Shown: positions 28,960-47,041, counted from the stretch's first letter. The stretch is 64,000 nucleotides of DNA from Neocallimastix lanati (nom. inval.) (GCA_016946835.1 JACVTC010000248.1:27960-91959); one strand, 5' to 3'. A program made the numbers and translations. The notes: generated by a model from the sequence alone, not told the origin.

Positions 28960-30097
28960 ATAATTTAAATCAATAATGTCTGCATCTCTTCCATCAAGAA
29001 GAAAGTTATATAATCGATACCACGTTACATAGTATATTTACACACTCATTATTCAGAAAATAACTAATATTAACACAATCATCATCAATTGATCAATTTA
29101 TTACATTATTAGTAGATAAAGATACTATTATTCTCACTATCACTAATATTAATATTCTTATTTTCACTATTACTAATATTAATATTCCTATTTTACGATC
29201 AATACTATTACTATTATTAGCTACACTATTCCTATTGCTAGTATTATTAATATTATATACTTTGTTACTACTGTCAGAATCAGGACTTGATTCTATATTA
29301 TTCATAGTTAACATTATTATTTAATATTAAACAGTATTTGCTAAATTGCAAGAAAAAAAAATTAAAAAAAAAAAAATTAGTTATATTAAAAAAATATTAT
29401 TGTTTAATAAAAGTAAAAAGAAATGAATAAAAACTGAGTTATTTACTATTATTATTATTTTTTTTTTAATGAATTTTTTTAAGAGGTATAAAGAGAAAGA
29501 GAATATAAATAATTTATTATTATTATTATTATTATTTTTAATTGTATTTTTCTTATTATTATTATTTATTATTACTATTACTGATATCATTTTTATTTTT
29601 ATTTATTTATTTATTTTTATTTATTTTTATTTTATTTTTTTTTAAATATTATATATAAATCTATGAAGTAAATATATATGTATATATATATATATTTTTC
29701 TGTATTTTTTTTTCTGTGTTTTTTTTTTTTTTTCTGTATTTTTTTCCATTTTTATTTTTTATTTTTTTATTATTTCTTTCCAGGTTCTTTGAAATGCATT
29801 TATTTATTTATTCATTATATATATATATATTTATTTATTATGACTATTACTTATTATTATTATTATTATTATTCTTTTTAATAATAATATATATAAGTAT
29901 AAAATATTAGAAATTCTAAGAATTATTCTTTGTGCATTGTTTAACTAACATAATCCCATGGATATACATACAATGTTGTATATAAGTATTTTTTCTTATT
30001 GAATCTTTATTAAACCAATTAAACCATTTTCATTATTAATAATAGTAACATTTATTTACTCATTCATTTATTTTTAATAATAATACAGAATATAGTG

Positions 30098-30149
<52 letters not shown>

Positions 30150-31775
30150 ATAAATGAGGGTAAAAGGCAAAATAAATTATAGTAATAATATTTAATCATC
30201 ATCATCATAATAAAATATTGTAATATTCATTTTCAAGTGATTCGCTATAAATGTATATTGTATTGCCTATTAACAATGGAATTATATATTATATTTATAT
30301 TCTCTTTTATATTTTCTTTTATCTATTGGTATCTATATTAATATAAAAATATATATTTATGTATGAAATGCTAATTACTTAATTTTAAGGTAATAAAATT
30401 AATTAACTTATACTTTAAAAAAATGAAAATAAAAGAAAAAACAATTGTTATGCATTTAATTTATATATTTAATATATTAACATAATATATAATGAGTAGT
30501 CCTAAATAAAATAGTATAAGAGGATTTAACTAACTATTTATATATACATATATCTGTTATTTTAATATTTATATATATGGTATTTATTTTCTAATTATTT
30601 TATTAAAATAATATTTATAACAATGCATATGAATTTGTTAATCATTTAAATGGAATGTCTTATGTATGTATCCTTCCTTATTAAAATTTTATTAAACCAA
30701 TTAAACCACTTTCATTATCAATAATATCATATTATTTATATTATATTATTTATGTATCTATTTTTAATACTAAATACTATAGAATAGTATGTATTTTCGT
30801 TTATGGATATAACAATAAAAATTTAATTTGAAAAGTAAAAATATAACAATAATAATTAATAATAATAAGAGTTATAATAATAATAGCAACAATAAAATAT
30901 CGTAGCACTCATCATCAATAGGTCTTTTATTTATATATGTATTGTATTGCTTATTAACTCTTTAATTATTTTATTTATATTCTCTTTTATATTCTATTTT
31001 ATATATTAGTATCTATATTAATATAAATATATATATTTATGTATGGAATGCTATTACTTAATTTCAATGTAATAAAATTAACTAACTTTTTAAAAAAATA
31101 ATAATAAAAAAAAAAAAACAAACAAAAAAAAAAACAACTGTAATGTATATAATTATATATTTAATATATTAAAATAATATATAATGAGTAGTCCTAAATA
31201 AAATAGTATGATTAAATTATATATATGATATTTATTTTATATTTATTGTATTAAAATAATATTTATTATAATACATATGAATTTGGTAATTACTAATATA
31301 GAATATATAAAATAACATTGGTTCATTGGAGGTATTATCATAAAGCAGTCAAAACGAACAAACTATTTTTAATTTTTAATGTATTTATTATTATTATTAT
31401 TATTAATATTATTATTTTTATTTTAATAATTTTGATGTAACAGTATTATATATTATAAATTAAAAAAAAAAAAAAAATTTTTTTTAATATTTTTTCTGTA
31501 TTTATATTTTTTATAATATTAAATATAAACCAAAATAAAATAGTATTTATTTATTTACATTTCATTATTACAATTATTACTTTTTCTGTATTTATATTTT
31601 TTATAGTATTTATTTATTTACATTTCATTATTACAATTATTACAATTATTATTATTGTTTTTTTTAAAATAGCTAATACAATTCATGTTAAATTATTGGT
31701 CTATTAAAATCAAAAAAAAAAAAAAAAAAATAATATTATTATTTTTATGAAACTAGAAATAATAAGGAAAATAGA

Positions 31776-31827
<52 letters not shown>

Positions 31828-33383
31828 TTGTTTTTCTTTTCTTTTTATTCTTTTGTCAAATGTTTATTACATTAATATAATTGACTTAAAAAAAGAAATA
31901 GTAAAATTATATATTAATATGCAGAACTTTAATCAACAATAAATATTAATATAAATATTAATTAATAATAATAAAGATAATAATAATAAAAAGAATGGAT
32001 TAAGCTTAATATCAATATAATCAATGAAATAATATAAATAATTATTTATATTATTTATAAATATATATATATATTTTTTTTTCATTTATATCATTTTTAC
32101 ATTAAATTTATTGGTAATGGATCAACATTAATATAAAAAAAAAGGAAAAAAAAAAAATATATAATATAAATTAAAAAATAATGTAAATCATATGTATTTT
32201 TTTTTTAATATTTATTTATTTAATAATTAGAGTAATCCAAAGAAAGAATGATTGTAGTATGATAGTAAAGATTTTTAGGTTATATATATAAAATAGAGTA
32301 CAAAAAAAAAGTAATAAATGTAGCTTACATTTTATTATTCTTATTTATATGTATAATTATTATTATTATTTTTTAATAACGCATTAATAACGCATTAATA
32401 AAGCATTAATAAAAAATTAATAAAAGATTAATAAAAGATTAATACAACATTAATAAAAGATAAATTAAGTGATATTATATATATATATATTTTTAATTTA
32501 TTTATATATTTATTATTTTTTTACTGTTCTATTCTTTATATTAAATTTTATTCTATTAAAAAATTTATTATTATTATTATTTTTTTTTAAAATAATAATT
32601 ATAATCATAATAAATAGATAATAAGCTTTTTATTTTAATTTTATTTTTTAAAGTATTATTATAAGTGATTTATGTACAAATGAATCTTTAATATAATTAT
32701 TAAAAAGAAGAAGAATTAATTAATTATTTATTTATTCATATATTTTAGTGGCATATTCTACATAAGTTTTATATTAAAAGTGACTACATTTAATATTCAT
32801 TAAACAATACATCTTAAAAAATTCTTATGATTTGATACAAGTAAATAAATATTAAATAATAGTAATAATTAGTAATAATAGTTTAGAGTTATCTCCAATT
32901 AATATATATATATATTTTATATATCGATCAAGATAAAAAAAAAAAATAAAGAAAGAAATTGAAATAAATTTAATAATGTAATTTTTTTTTTTTATTTTAT
33001 TCACAAGGAAAAAATTTTTTTTATCATTTTTTTTAGGTATCTTATTTTAGGGTAGAGTGTATTCTGTATTTTTATAATTTTTCATTTTTCATGTTTTATT
33101 TTAAATTTTTTTTTTTTACTTTTCATTTTATTTTATTTTTTAATTTTTTTTTTTTTTATTTTTCATTTCATTTTATTTTTTATTTTATTATATGTATATA
33201 TACTTATTTACTTATTTGGTTTACTTTCAAATAATATAATTTTTTTTTTTTATTTTTTATTATTTACTTATTTTTAGGTAATTGACATTTTTATTAAAAA
33301 AAATAAAATAAAATAAAATAAAATATAAAATTATTATTATTATTATTATTATTATTATTTATATTATTATTATTATTTTTTAG

Positions 33384-33464
<81 letters not shown>

Positions 33465-35423
33465 TTATTTTATTTTCATTGTTTAATTTTTAAATTTTTA
33501 ATTTTTTCTGTATTTAGTAAAAAAAAAAAAAAAAAAAATTATTTACTTATTCATTTATTTATTAATGAAAGAAAATAAAATAAAAATAATAAATAAAAAT
33601 ATTTATTTGGTATTTAAAGATATTATATACATAATATATTATACAATATATTTTAAAAATTAAAATAATAAATAATAAATAAATAAAAGGAAAATTTTTA
33701 TTTTTTTATTTTTTTAATTTTTTTAAATATTATCCACAAAGTTTTTTAATAATATAAATTTAGAGTATATTTAATATATTAATATGAATAGCCTATTTTT
33801 TATTTTTTATTTTTTATTTTTATTTTTAATTTCTTTCTTTCCTTTCTTTTAATTTTATTTTATTTTATTTTATTTTATTTTATTTTCAAAAAAAATTTTT
33901 TTAATTAAATACATTACGTTGCATTACATTAACATACATGAAATTATAAAATGTTGGAAAATATTAAAAAAAAGAAAAAAACGGCAAAATCTTTTTTTTT
34001 TTTTTGAAACAAATTAAAATTAAAAAAAAATTAAAAAAAATAAAAAAAAAATATTCAGAAAAAGAGATTAAATTAAATTAAATTAAAAATGGATTAAAAA
34101 AAAAAAAAAAAAAATTGTCAATCCATTTTTAATTTTTTTTTTATCTATTCGTTAATTATTAAAATGTATCATATAATTTATCCTTTTTATTTTATTTTAT
34201 TTTATTTTATTTTATTTTATTGTAAATGTAATTTTTATTCATCTGTTGATAAAAATAAACAGAAAGATAAAACATAAGCAAGAAAAAAAAAATAACTTTA
34301 TTATATAATGCTAATAATCAAATTACATTGACAACAAAAATATATAAATATATTATAATGAATAATGAATAATGAATAATGAATAATAATAATGAATAAT
34401 AATAATAATACATCATTCATAAAAATAAAAAAAGGCAACAATTGTTAATGTAGCATTAAAGTAATAGATACATTATTAGTAATTTATTTAATTTTATAGC
34501 TATATAAAAATTAATAATGTAGTATCGTTATTTTTATTTTTTTTTTCTTATTTAAAAAAAAATAAAGAAAACAATACAGAAAAATTCTTATCTTTATTTT
34601 TTTTTTTTTTTTTATATTTTATTTTTAATTTTTTGTGGTTTCAATTTAATTATTTTATGAAGTAAATTGATTTTTTTTTTTTTGTATTCTTTTTATTTTT
34701 GCCACTGTGCAATTTTTTTTTTAATAAAAAAAGAAAAAAAAAAAATAAGATAATGAGTAACAGAAAATAAAGAATACTTTTCTGTAAAGTTTTTTTTTTA
34801 ATAAATAATTAGTTAATATTTATTATAATTTTTTTTTTTATAATGATAATTATTATATTTAATATTGATGTAATTTTTATATTTATATCATTTATTTATT
34901 AACTATTTATAATTTAACATTTCGTTATTGCTGTCCTTTATTGTTATATCTAAATTAATTGTGAAACCATTCAATAATGGAAAAGATACAGTAAAAATAA
35001 AGTTAAAAAAAAAATTTTTTTTTTTTAAAATTATTATTATTTTTTTTTATTTTCATAATCCGTATTTTATATATTGTATTTTGAAACAAAAAAAACGGAA
35101 CTGAAAAATTATTTATATTAAAACTTTTTATAACTACATTATTATACATTACATACAATAAACAATACATTATAATACATTACATTATAACACACAATAC
35201 ATTACATAAATATATAATAAATAATATATAATACATTATAATACATCATATAATACATTACATGCTATACAAAATAGATAAATAGATAATATATTACTTA
35301 ATACATACAATAATAAATTACATTTACATATACATTACATATTATTCCTAACAATATTACCCAAAATATAGATTATTATAATGGTAGTGAGGAAGGTTGA
35401 TGGTTGATTTTATTATAACAATT

Positions 35424-35701
<278 letters not shown>

Positions 35702-38700
35702 TTAATACTACAAAAAAAAAAAAAAACTGTATATAAATAAAATGTATTTCAATTTAAACAGAAATAAAAATAATACAGAATATAAAGATTTTAGTAATAC
35801 TTTGAATTTAAATATTTTTCTTGTTAAATATAATATAATAAGTAAATGATGATGTACATAAATAATATTTTATTGCATTACTATTATTATTTTTTGATAT
35901 TAATAGAAAATTAGAAATTATATTAAATAAATTAATAATAAATAATAAATGATAAATAATAAATAATAAATAATAAATAATAAATAATAAATAATAAATA
36001 AATAATAAATTATAAATAATAAATAATAAATAATAAATAAATAATTATAAATAATAAATAATAAATAATAAATAATAAATAATTGAATAATAAATAATTA
36101 AAGAATTGAAAAAGTAATAAAAAAGTTATCAAATATTAATTATTATTTATATTATTTAGTAATTGTTTATATGTAACAGTTACATATTATTTATTTTCAA
36201 TTTTTTTTTATTATAAAAAAAAACTGTATATATTATATTATATATACAATAGTATTATAGTTACTGTTAAATAAATTATTGATATAATAATATAAATCAA
36301 ATAATTTATATATATATTAATATTCATATATTTATGTTTTTCTTTATCTTGGTTGAATATAGTGATATTATATGAGTTAATATATTATATCAATTTATCT
36401 TTTTTTTTTTTTTTTTTTTTTTTTTTTCTATTTGTTCTTTTTCTTTTTCATATTAAACATATTTATTTTTATTTTTATTTTATTTTATTTTATTTTTTTT
36501 TATTTTTAAAAATGATATTTAATATACATTTACATATTCAATAAAAAAAAATATATTTTTTTTATTAGTTTAAACTAAACATTTCTTAAGTTATTAATTA
36601 CTTAAATTATTTTATTTTATTTAATTTTACTTTATTTCATATAATCCCTTTACTTCTTTATTTCTGTATATGTGAAATTTTAAAATTTGAATCTATTTTA
36701 AAGATCTTTACTTTTGATAAAAAGAAAAATATAAATCTATATGATTATTAAATATTAAATATTATATATATATTTTTATAATTATAGCCATTAAACCTTT
36801 TACTTCTTTACATCTGTTTACTTGTCTATAGTTAATATCATCAATTATTCAATAATCAATTTTTATATCGATATATATTTTTATATTAACGTAATTATAA
36901 GTTAATTTATATATATGTATTGACAATAATTATATATATTTTAATTATGTCCTAAAAGTTTCAACATAAAACAAAAAAAAAAAAGGAAAAAGGAGGAAAA
37001 GTAAAAAACCATCTAAAAAAAAATATTTTTATTGGATAATTTATAATTAATAATGAATTACAAATAATATTTATTCAATTATTTATTATTAATTATTTAT
37101 TATTCAATTATTTATTATTCAATTATTTATTATTCAATTATTTATTATTCAATTATTTATTATTCAATTATTTATTATTCAATTATTTATTATTCAATTA
37201 TTTATTATTTATTTATGGTTAAAAAAATTTTTTTTTCTAATTTATTATTTTTTTTATGGTAAATTTCATGGCAAATAGATTCAAACTTTAATAATTATAA
37301 AATCTATATTAAATGAATATAATATATTAACAATTAATTCAAAATAAATTGATCTATAATGATTTTAATTTAAAAAATAAAAATATTAAATAAAAAATTA
37401 GTTTTTGTACAACAAATAATAAAAAAAAAATTTTTTTTTTTCTTTCTTTGTATCACTTCCATCAATTTGAAAAATAAACAAATAAACAAACAAAAAAAAA
37501 AATTTTTTTTTTAATAATAATTAATCAATTTTAAAAAATAAAGAAAATCATAATCATAATCATAATCATAATAATAATAATAAAAAGGGACATATAAATA
37601 AAAATAATAATGTATTTTTTTTAATTCGTTTTTCCTTTTTTTTTTTTTATATATAAAAATATATTACTTTAATAAAAAAAAAATTAATATCATATATTAA
37701 TATATAAATTAGTTTATTGTAAGAATGTGTACATTATTCTTGACATATGGAATGGATAATTTTAATTTTATTTTATTTTAATTAATTTTTATTTTATATA
37801 TATTTTTTTTTTTATTTTTTTTTTTCGTTTTATTATTTTCATTTTATTTCATTATTATTTTGAAATTAAAATAAAAAAAAATTTATATATTAGGAATATT
37901 TTTAAATTTCTTTTTATATTCATTTTTATTTTTTTTATTGTAATATATTTATTAAATATATTCAGAATACAATAACCGAATATAATTATATATAGAAGTT
38001 GTTTAAAAAAAAACAACTTTAAATACTGCAATCTAATAACTACTTTAATATTAAGATATTATGTAATAAAAATAAAAATCAATCAATAAATAAAAATTTT
38101 AATAAATAAAAAAAAAATTAATTAATTAATGAATAGGAAAATAAATGAATAATTATATAAATAACTAATAAAAAAAATGAGTAAATACGAATAAAAAATT
38201 AATTTGGAAACAAAAGTATAAATATCAGAATATTTTTCTTTATATTTAATTTTTTTTTTTTTTTTACTTTGCGCTCGATAAAAATAAAAATTAAATTATA
38301 AATAAAAAAAAAAAAACATTATTATAAAAAATAAATAAATATATAAATAAAAAAAATTATTTATTATAAATATTATTTATATTTTAACTAGATTATTAAA
38401 TAAAACAAAATAAAAAAAAAAGTTGAAATAAAAATAATATTCCATCAAAAATAAAATTAACAAAATAAAACAAAACAAAAAAAAATAATAATTAAAAATA
38501 TAAAAAAAGAATAATTAATCATAAAAAAATTAAATTTTTTTTTCTTATTTAGAAAATTCAATTTAAAATACAAGTTTATTATTAAAAAATAAAAAAATTA
38601 AAAAAAAATAATATTAAAAAAAAAAAAAAAACAATAAAAATGCATCTCATTATGCCAGAATCTAATCAAGAAAAAGTTAATTCTAATGTTTTATTAAAAA

Positions 38701-41700
38701 ACATTTTCATTTCTAAAATGTATAATCATCGCACTTCTAATTATTTCACTTTCTTAAGAGAAGCTGAAACTACTGAATACGTTCCAACTGGTCGTTCTTT
38801 AGGTACTGGTTCCTTCGCTAATGCTATTGAAGTGGTTCATATTAAAACTGGTAAAAAATACGTTGCTAAAATTATGACCGCCGATAGATTAAGAGGTTAT
38901 GAAAAGGGTATTGAAAAGGAAATTCAAATCATGCAATATTATTCAAAGACTCTCTCAAAAACCGATGACAATCATCTCTTAAGATTAATTGATTGCTTTA
39001 GAATCATTGCTAATGGTCAAACTCATATTTGTATGATTTTAGATTTATGTGATCAAAATGATTTATTTGATGCCATCTGTGATCAAGGTACCTTCTCCGA
39101 AGAAGAGGCTAAGCAATTAATGCGTTCTTTATTCAAGGCTGTTAACTACTTACATCAATGTGGTATTGTTCATCGTGATATTAAAGCAGAAAATGTTCTT
39201 TTCAAAGATGGACAACCCGTTCTTGCAGACTTTGGTTTAGCTGAGTTCTGTAAACCCAATGAAAATTGTTTAACTGAATATTGTGGTACCCCAGGTACTA
39301 CGGCTCCCGAAATTATTAAGAATGAACCCTATGGAACTAAATGTGATATTTATTCTCTTGGAGCGTTAACATATTTCTTATTAGCAGGTTATCGTCCATT
39401 TGATTGGACTTCGGAACCAAGAGAAGAAATGGAAGCAGTCTTATCTAATAAATTCTGTTATCCTGAAGAAAGTTTCAGTGGGGTATCTTTAGAAGCTCAA
39501 GATTTCATTAATAAATGTATGTGTCTTGACCCTAAGGAAAGATTATCAGCTGAAGAAGCTTTAGAACATCCATGGTTAAGAGAATAATAATAAAAAAAAA
39601 TTAAAAAAAAAAAAAAAAAGAAATAATAATTTTTTTTTTTTAATTTAACGCATTTTCATAAATAAAAAAAAAATATATACAAATTATGCATTTTTTTTAT
39701 TCATACACACTGATAAGACTGATAAACATACAAACAAGCAAATAAACAAACGATCAAAAAAATAAAAAAAAATAGAAAAAATAGAAAAAAAAAAAAAAAA
39801 AAAAAAAAAAGTTAAAAAAAAAAAGCAAAAATAGAAAATTGAAGTACTTAAAAAAAAAAAAAAAAAAAAGAATTCATTTAAAAATTTTTAAATAAATATA
39901 AATATTTAATAATTTATTTATTTATTTTTATTTATTTATTCCTTATTTCTTTTTTCTTTATTTTTTTGCTTTTTGCTTTTTGCTTTTTTTTTTAATCTCC
40001 TTTGAAACCAAAAAAAAAAAAAAATTATATATAAATCAATAATTATTATTTTATAGATTTACAAAAGAAAAAAAATATATTTATATAAATATTCATATAT
40101 ATTTATTTCATTATTATTATTTTTTTTCATCTATCCATATTAATTTATTATTCATTCATAACTTATTCAATTATTTATTTATATATAAAGTTAGTTACAT
40201 AATAGAAAAAAAAATTTCCCATTTAAGATTAAATAGAAATATATATAATATATATTATATAATATATATATTGAAGCAAAATAGATTAAAAAATATTTCT
40301 TTTCATATTAAAATCTAATATAATATCATATAATTTATTATTATTATTATTTTTTTTAAAAAATTTTTATTAAAAATAGAAATTATATTTTTATTTTTAT
40401 AAAAAAAATTTTTTTTATTGTAATAATAATATTAGAAAAAAAAAATTAGAAATTATATTTTAAAAATTAATTTTTGTAAATATTTTTAAATCTAATCATC
40501 ATAAAAATTAAAATAAAACAAATAAAATAAAAAAAAAACTTTACTAAAACAAAATTAATTAAGTTGGAGAGAAAATTGTTATTTTATTAGTTTTATTATT
40601 ATTTTATTATTTTATTTGTGTTATTATATATTATTATTATGTTATTATTTTATTATGTTATATTATTATTTTTATTATATTATTATTTTACTATTTTTAT
40701 TATTTTTATTATTTTATTATAATGTTATGTTATTATGTTGTTAGATTATTTTCATTTTTTTTTTTTTTATGTATTTATTATTTCTTCATGTATGAATTAT
40801 TCATGAATATTCAAGTATAATACTATAATGTTATATATAATGCAATAATCTTATAAATTTATATATATATATATAATTTTTTTTTATTTGTTGGATGATT
40901 ATGCAATTATAATTTTTTTTTTATATTCCTAATGTATTTTTTTTCAATATTATTTTTAATACTACTTAAAAATTATAAAAATATATATTTACTATTAAAT
41001 GTCATGTCACATAATATCATTAAAAAATAAAAAAAAATTTTTTTCTGTATTTTTTTTATAAAACTCTATATTATATTATTAAATAAAGTTTCTTAGTTTA
41101 AATCAAAATTGTTTTTTTTTTAAAATTTCTGTATTTTTTAAATGTAAATAATTGTAAAATACAAAAAAAAAATTACGAAAAAATTTAATTTGGCAGATTT
41201 TCCAAAAAAAAAAAAAAAAATTTTTTTTGTGCTACGTTACAATAAAATACATTACAGCTACATTACATGATTATTTGAAAAAATTTATCCAAAATTAATG
41301 AAAATTAAAGAATTAAAAAAAAAGAAAAAATATTAAATATTAAAAATATAAAAAATTTTTTTTTTTTTGTATTGTTATATAAATTAATTTGTTTTAATTA
41401 GTATCGATCAATGTAAACAATAAATATAAATATATTATTATTTTTATATAATTATTAATATACATCAATATATTTATAAATTTCAATATACTTTGTAAAT
41501 TTCAATATCAATATATTTTATTTTTATTTTTATTTTCATTTTCATTTTCATTTTTATGTATCAATAAAATCATATATTAAATATATAAAAAAAAAATTAT
41601 TATTATTGTTTTTATTATTGATTTTATTAAATGTAACAATCATAAAATATTTACATTCATGCTAAGCAATGCATTTTTATTTTTATATTTATTTTATTTT

Positions 41701-43301
41701 AAACAGAAAAAAGAAAAATTTTATCAATTTATTTTCTGTATTTTTAAATTTAAATTTATTTTATTTTATTTTATTTTATTTTATTTATTTTTTTTAAGGT
41801 AAATGATCCTATTGTTCCATAAATATTGTTTATTCTGATAATTAATATTAAAAAAAAATTTACTATTATATAATATAATAATAAATATTAATAATAATGA
41901 GTTAAATAAAATAAAATATTGGGAAGGTCTATACCATATAATATCAAAATTGTTAATGGTAATAAATCATTGCATATTATAATATTATATTTATATGATA
42001 TTTATTGTTTATAGTTTACAGAAACAAAAAAAAAAAGTTAATGCTATCAATTTTTTATTTTATACTTCAACTAAAAAAACAGAAAAAAAAAAAAAAAAAA
42101 AACGGAAAAAAAAGTAAACAATAATTATTAAATAAATTAATTTTTTTTTTGTTTATTAGATAAAAAAATTTTTATTAAATAAACTAAATCAAGATTAATA
42201 AATAAAATATTAAAATGAAAATTAAATGTAATTATAGATTATTTATAATATTCATAGTATTTATAATATTTATAATATTTATAATATTTATAATAATTAT
42301 TACAATTATTGAATTTATATATATATATATTTTTTTTTCAATCTAATACCTCTTTTATTATTTATTTTTACCACTAATAAAAAAAAAATAAATAAAAAAA
42401 TTTTATTTTTATTTTTATTTTAATTGTTTCAATTTTGATCCATTAAGGAAGAATTAGAAAAAATGGAAAAAAAATTTTTATTTATTTATTTAATTTTAAT
42501 TTTTTTTTTTTTAATAATAATTCTGTTTAATTCCAATGATTCTAATTTTTCTTTTCTGTAAAAAAATATGAAATTTTCAAATTTTTTTTTTATTATTAAA
42601 TTATTTAAATTTTTTTTTATTTATTTTATTTTCGAGATACATTACATATGATAAATAAACGAAAATTAATTTTAAATGTAACATGTAATGTAATTAATGT
42701 ATTCTTTTGATTCTTTTTTTAATTTTAATTTATTTACTTATTTTATAATAATAATAAAATAAAAAAAAAGAAATAAATATTAGGTATTCAATCCTATTCC
42801 TATAAAATATTAAGTTAATATATTAATCAATATATTAAAATATATTATATTCAATAGATTGAAAGATAGTTTATTCCTTAAAAAAAAAATAAATCATTTT
42901 TTTTTTATTATATGGATAATTGGAAAATATAAAAGATACATATCACAAAATTTATTTATTTATTTATTAATATAAATATGATAATTAGTAATTAATAAAT
43001 TAATAAATAAATAAATGAATGAATGAAAATGAATTTTAATTTAATGTTATTTATTTCAATTATACCAGAAAATAATATATGATGATCATCATATATCCAA
43101 TATATTATCAATCAATTCAAGATATATGTTAATGTTACGTTACATAGAAAAAAAAAGGGAAAAATTTTTTAAGATCAAAGATAAATGATAATATAATATT
43201 AATTTAATTTAATTTATTAAAAAAAAAAAAAAGTAAAATATTCGAAGAATCATAATAATAATAATAGAAAAAAAGTATATAAATTAAAAAATTTCACAAC
43301 T

Positions 43302-43334
<33 letters not shown>

Positions 43335-45856
43335 CACTGTAATAATTCAATACAAATTCAATATTTAAACATACAAATCATATTTTTTTTTTAAGCAATT
43401 ATAATTATTGTTTTATAGTATCAAACAAAAAAAAAATCTATTATATTATCCATATAATCAATTAAATTATTAATAATTATAATTATAAACAATTAAAGAA
43501 TAATATTTTAAATTTCAATAATATAAATATATATTTTTTTATTTTATCAAAACATTTTTTTTTAAATCATAATTATTTGAATCAAAGAATTATTTTTATC
43601 TATTTCAACTTTTATATTCAAAGAAAAAAATTTTTTTTTTAAATATATATTGTAAATAATAATCATAATAATCATAATAAAAATGCATCTTACTACTGTT
43701 CCAGAATCTGTTGAATCAAACGTTTTATTAAAAAACATTTTTATTTCTAAAATGTATAATCATCGCACTTCTAATTATTTCACTTTCTTAAGAGAAGCTG
43801 AAACTACTGAATATATTCCAACTGGTCGTTCTTTAGGTACTGGTTCCTTCGCTAATGCTATTGAAGTGGTTCATATTAAAACTGGTAAAAAATACGTCGC
43901 TAAAATTATGACCGCTGATAGATTAAGAGGTTATGAAAAGGGTATTGAAAAGGAAATTCAAATCATGCAATATTATTCAAAGACTCTCTCAAAAACTGAT
44001 GATAATCATCTCTTAAGATTAATCGACTGCTTTAGAATCGTTACCAACGGTCAAACTCATATTTGTATGATTTTAGATTTATGTGATCAAAATGATTTAT
44101 TTGATGCCATCTGTGATCAAGGTACCTTCTCCGAAGAAGAGGCTAAGCAATTAATGCGTTCTTTATTCAAGGCTGTTAACTACTTACATCAATGTGGTAT
44201 TGTTCATCGTGATATTAAAGCAGAAAATGTTCTTTTCAAAGATGGACAACCTGTTCTTGCAGACTTTGGTTTAGCTGAGTTCTGTAAACCCAATGAAAAT
44301 TGTTTAACTGAATATTGTGGTACTCCAGGTACCACAGCTCCCGAAATTATTAAGAATGAACCCTATGGAACTAAATGTGATATTTATTCTCTTGGAGCGT
44401 TAACATATTTCTTATTAGCGGGTTATCGTCCATTTGATTGGACTTCAGAACCAAGAGAAGAAATGGAAGCAGTCTTATCTAATAAATTCTGTTATCCTGA
44501 AGAAAGTTTCAGTGGGGTATCTTTAGAAGCTCAAGATTTCATTAATAAATGTATGTGTCTTGACCCTAAGGAAAGATTATCAGCTGAAGAAGCTTTAGAA
44601 CATCCATGGTTAAAGGAATAAATTAATAGCATAAAATAAACAATAAAAAAAAATAACAAAAAGGGAAAAAAAACAAAAAGGAGAAAAAGGGGAAAAAAAA
44701 AAAAAGAAAAATGGAATATTAAATAAATTAAAAAAAAAAAAATGAATGAAAAAAAATGAAAAAAAAAGTAATAAAATTAAAATTAAAAAAAAAAAAAGTT
44801 AATTAAAATCAAAATAGAGAAAAATAATAGATATATATTAATTGATTTATGACGTAAATTTAAAATTCAACAAAAAATAAAAGCAGATAAACCGTAATTA
44901 AAGATCATAAATTAATTCATAAAGAAAAATATCTATTATTACCATTTATTTTTCTTATCAATTATATATAAATCAATATTAATTATGAATGGAATGAATT
45001 TTATATATTAATAACTTATTATTTTGCTGACTTATCATCCATCAATACATAAATTATATCTTATTCATTTATATATAAAGTTATTTATTATCGAAATAAA
45101 ATAAAATAAAAAAAAAAATCATTTAAATTATTAAAAAGTATAATAAATACTATCATAATTATTATATTTAATTTATATTTTAAAATATAATTATATATAT
45201 ACATTATACATATTTTTTATTATTAATATTATTATAATAATAATAATAATAAAAAGTTTATTTTATTTATTTACATAAATCGTAAATCATCTTGTATATA
45301 TTTTTAAAATTAATTTATATAATATAAAATAAAAATAAAAATAAAAATATAAATAAAAATTAAAATTAAAATAAAAATAAAATTAAATTTATAAAAAATA
45401 TAAAATTTGTGTTATGTATAATTTTTTTTTTATTTATAATTATTATTATAACAATTTTATTATTAAGATCTTTACAGAGCTTTTTTATTTTTACTTTTAT
45501 TTTTTATTTTTATTGCTTATTTTTTATTTTTTATTTTTTATTTTTTTATTTTTTATTTTTTTATTTTTTTATTTTTTATTTTTTATTTTTTTTTTTTTTA
45601 ATTATAATTTTAATTTTAATTTTAATATTAAAGAACTTAATATTTATTATTATAATTCTTTTATTATTGAATGATGTACTAATTATTCATATCAATTTAA
45701 CTATTAACTATTAATATTAAACGGCTAATTATTTTAAACATCTTTAGTTGTTACTATTAAAAATAATTATTATTATTATTATTAATTTAATTAGATTTTA
45801 GAATTTTTTTTTTTTTTTAAGTTATAAATAAATAAATAAATAAATAAATAAATGAG

Positions 45857-45932
<76 letters not shown>

Positions 45933-47041
45933 AGTTTCTGTATTTTTATTCTCTGTATTTTTTTAAAAATTTATTTTTATATTCTCTGTATTTTTATTTT
46001 AAGTTAATAGAAATTCTTTTTAGTAATTTCTAAATTTCATAATAATAATAATAATAATAAAATAATAATAAAAAAATTATTTAGTTATTGTTAGGAATGT
46101 ATCAAAAAATTATTATAGTATAATATCAACAATTACAATACATTCTACAATACAATACATTTACAAATCATACTACGTATTATATATATATTACATATAC
46201 ATTTACATATACATTACAATATAAAAAAATTTATATTTATTAGATAAAATCTGTTTTATATCAAAAGTTAGTATTAAGGTTAAGTACTTTAAAACTAAAT
46301 TTTAAATAATAAAAATAAAATAAATAAAATAAAATAACAATAAAATATTACAAGCGTAAAAGAAAGAAAGAAAAAAAAAAGCATTATATAATAATTTAAA
46401 ATAAAAAGGTTTTATTTTTTATTTTTTTTAATAACATTTAGGTTTCTATCCATAATATCATTTTTTTATTCGTCATTTTTTTTTTATTTTTATTTTTAAA
46501 ACCTATTTCTTACTGTATTAATTAGAGTATTTATTATTATTATTACCATCCATGATAGGAAGAAAAAAAAAAGATATTTATTATTAGATTTATTTAAATA
46601 ATTATTATCATTATTATCTATAATAGAAAAAAAAAATTTTTTTTATATATTTTATATAAATATTATCAAATAATAATAATTGCTTATTGTATCTTGTTGT
46701 ATCTTTCCTTTCCTTTTTTTTTTTTTTTTTTTTTTTTTCCCCTATGTTATATTAATAAAAAAAAAAAAAAGAAAAAGGAAATGCCAGATAAATTAGTTAA
46801 TGCCTGTCATTTTTAAGTAAGTGATAAAACTTTGCATTTTTTTTTTTAAAAAAAAAATAAAAAAAAAAAAAAAAATACAGAAAAGATAAGAAAAATACAG
46901 AAAAAAAATAAAAAATAAAAAAAAAAAAGTTTAAAAAAAAGAAATTTTGGATAAATAGGTTAAATCCATATATTATATATTATAATATAAATTAATCTAT
47001 GATATTCATCTATATTAACAATTTTTTATTTTTTTTTAAAA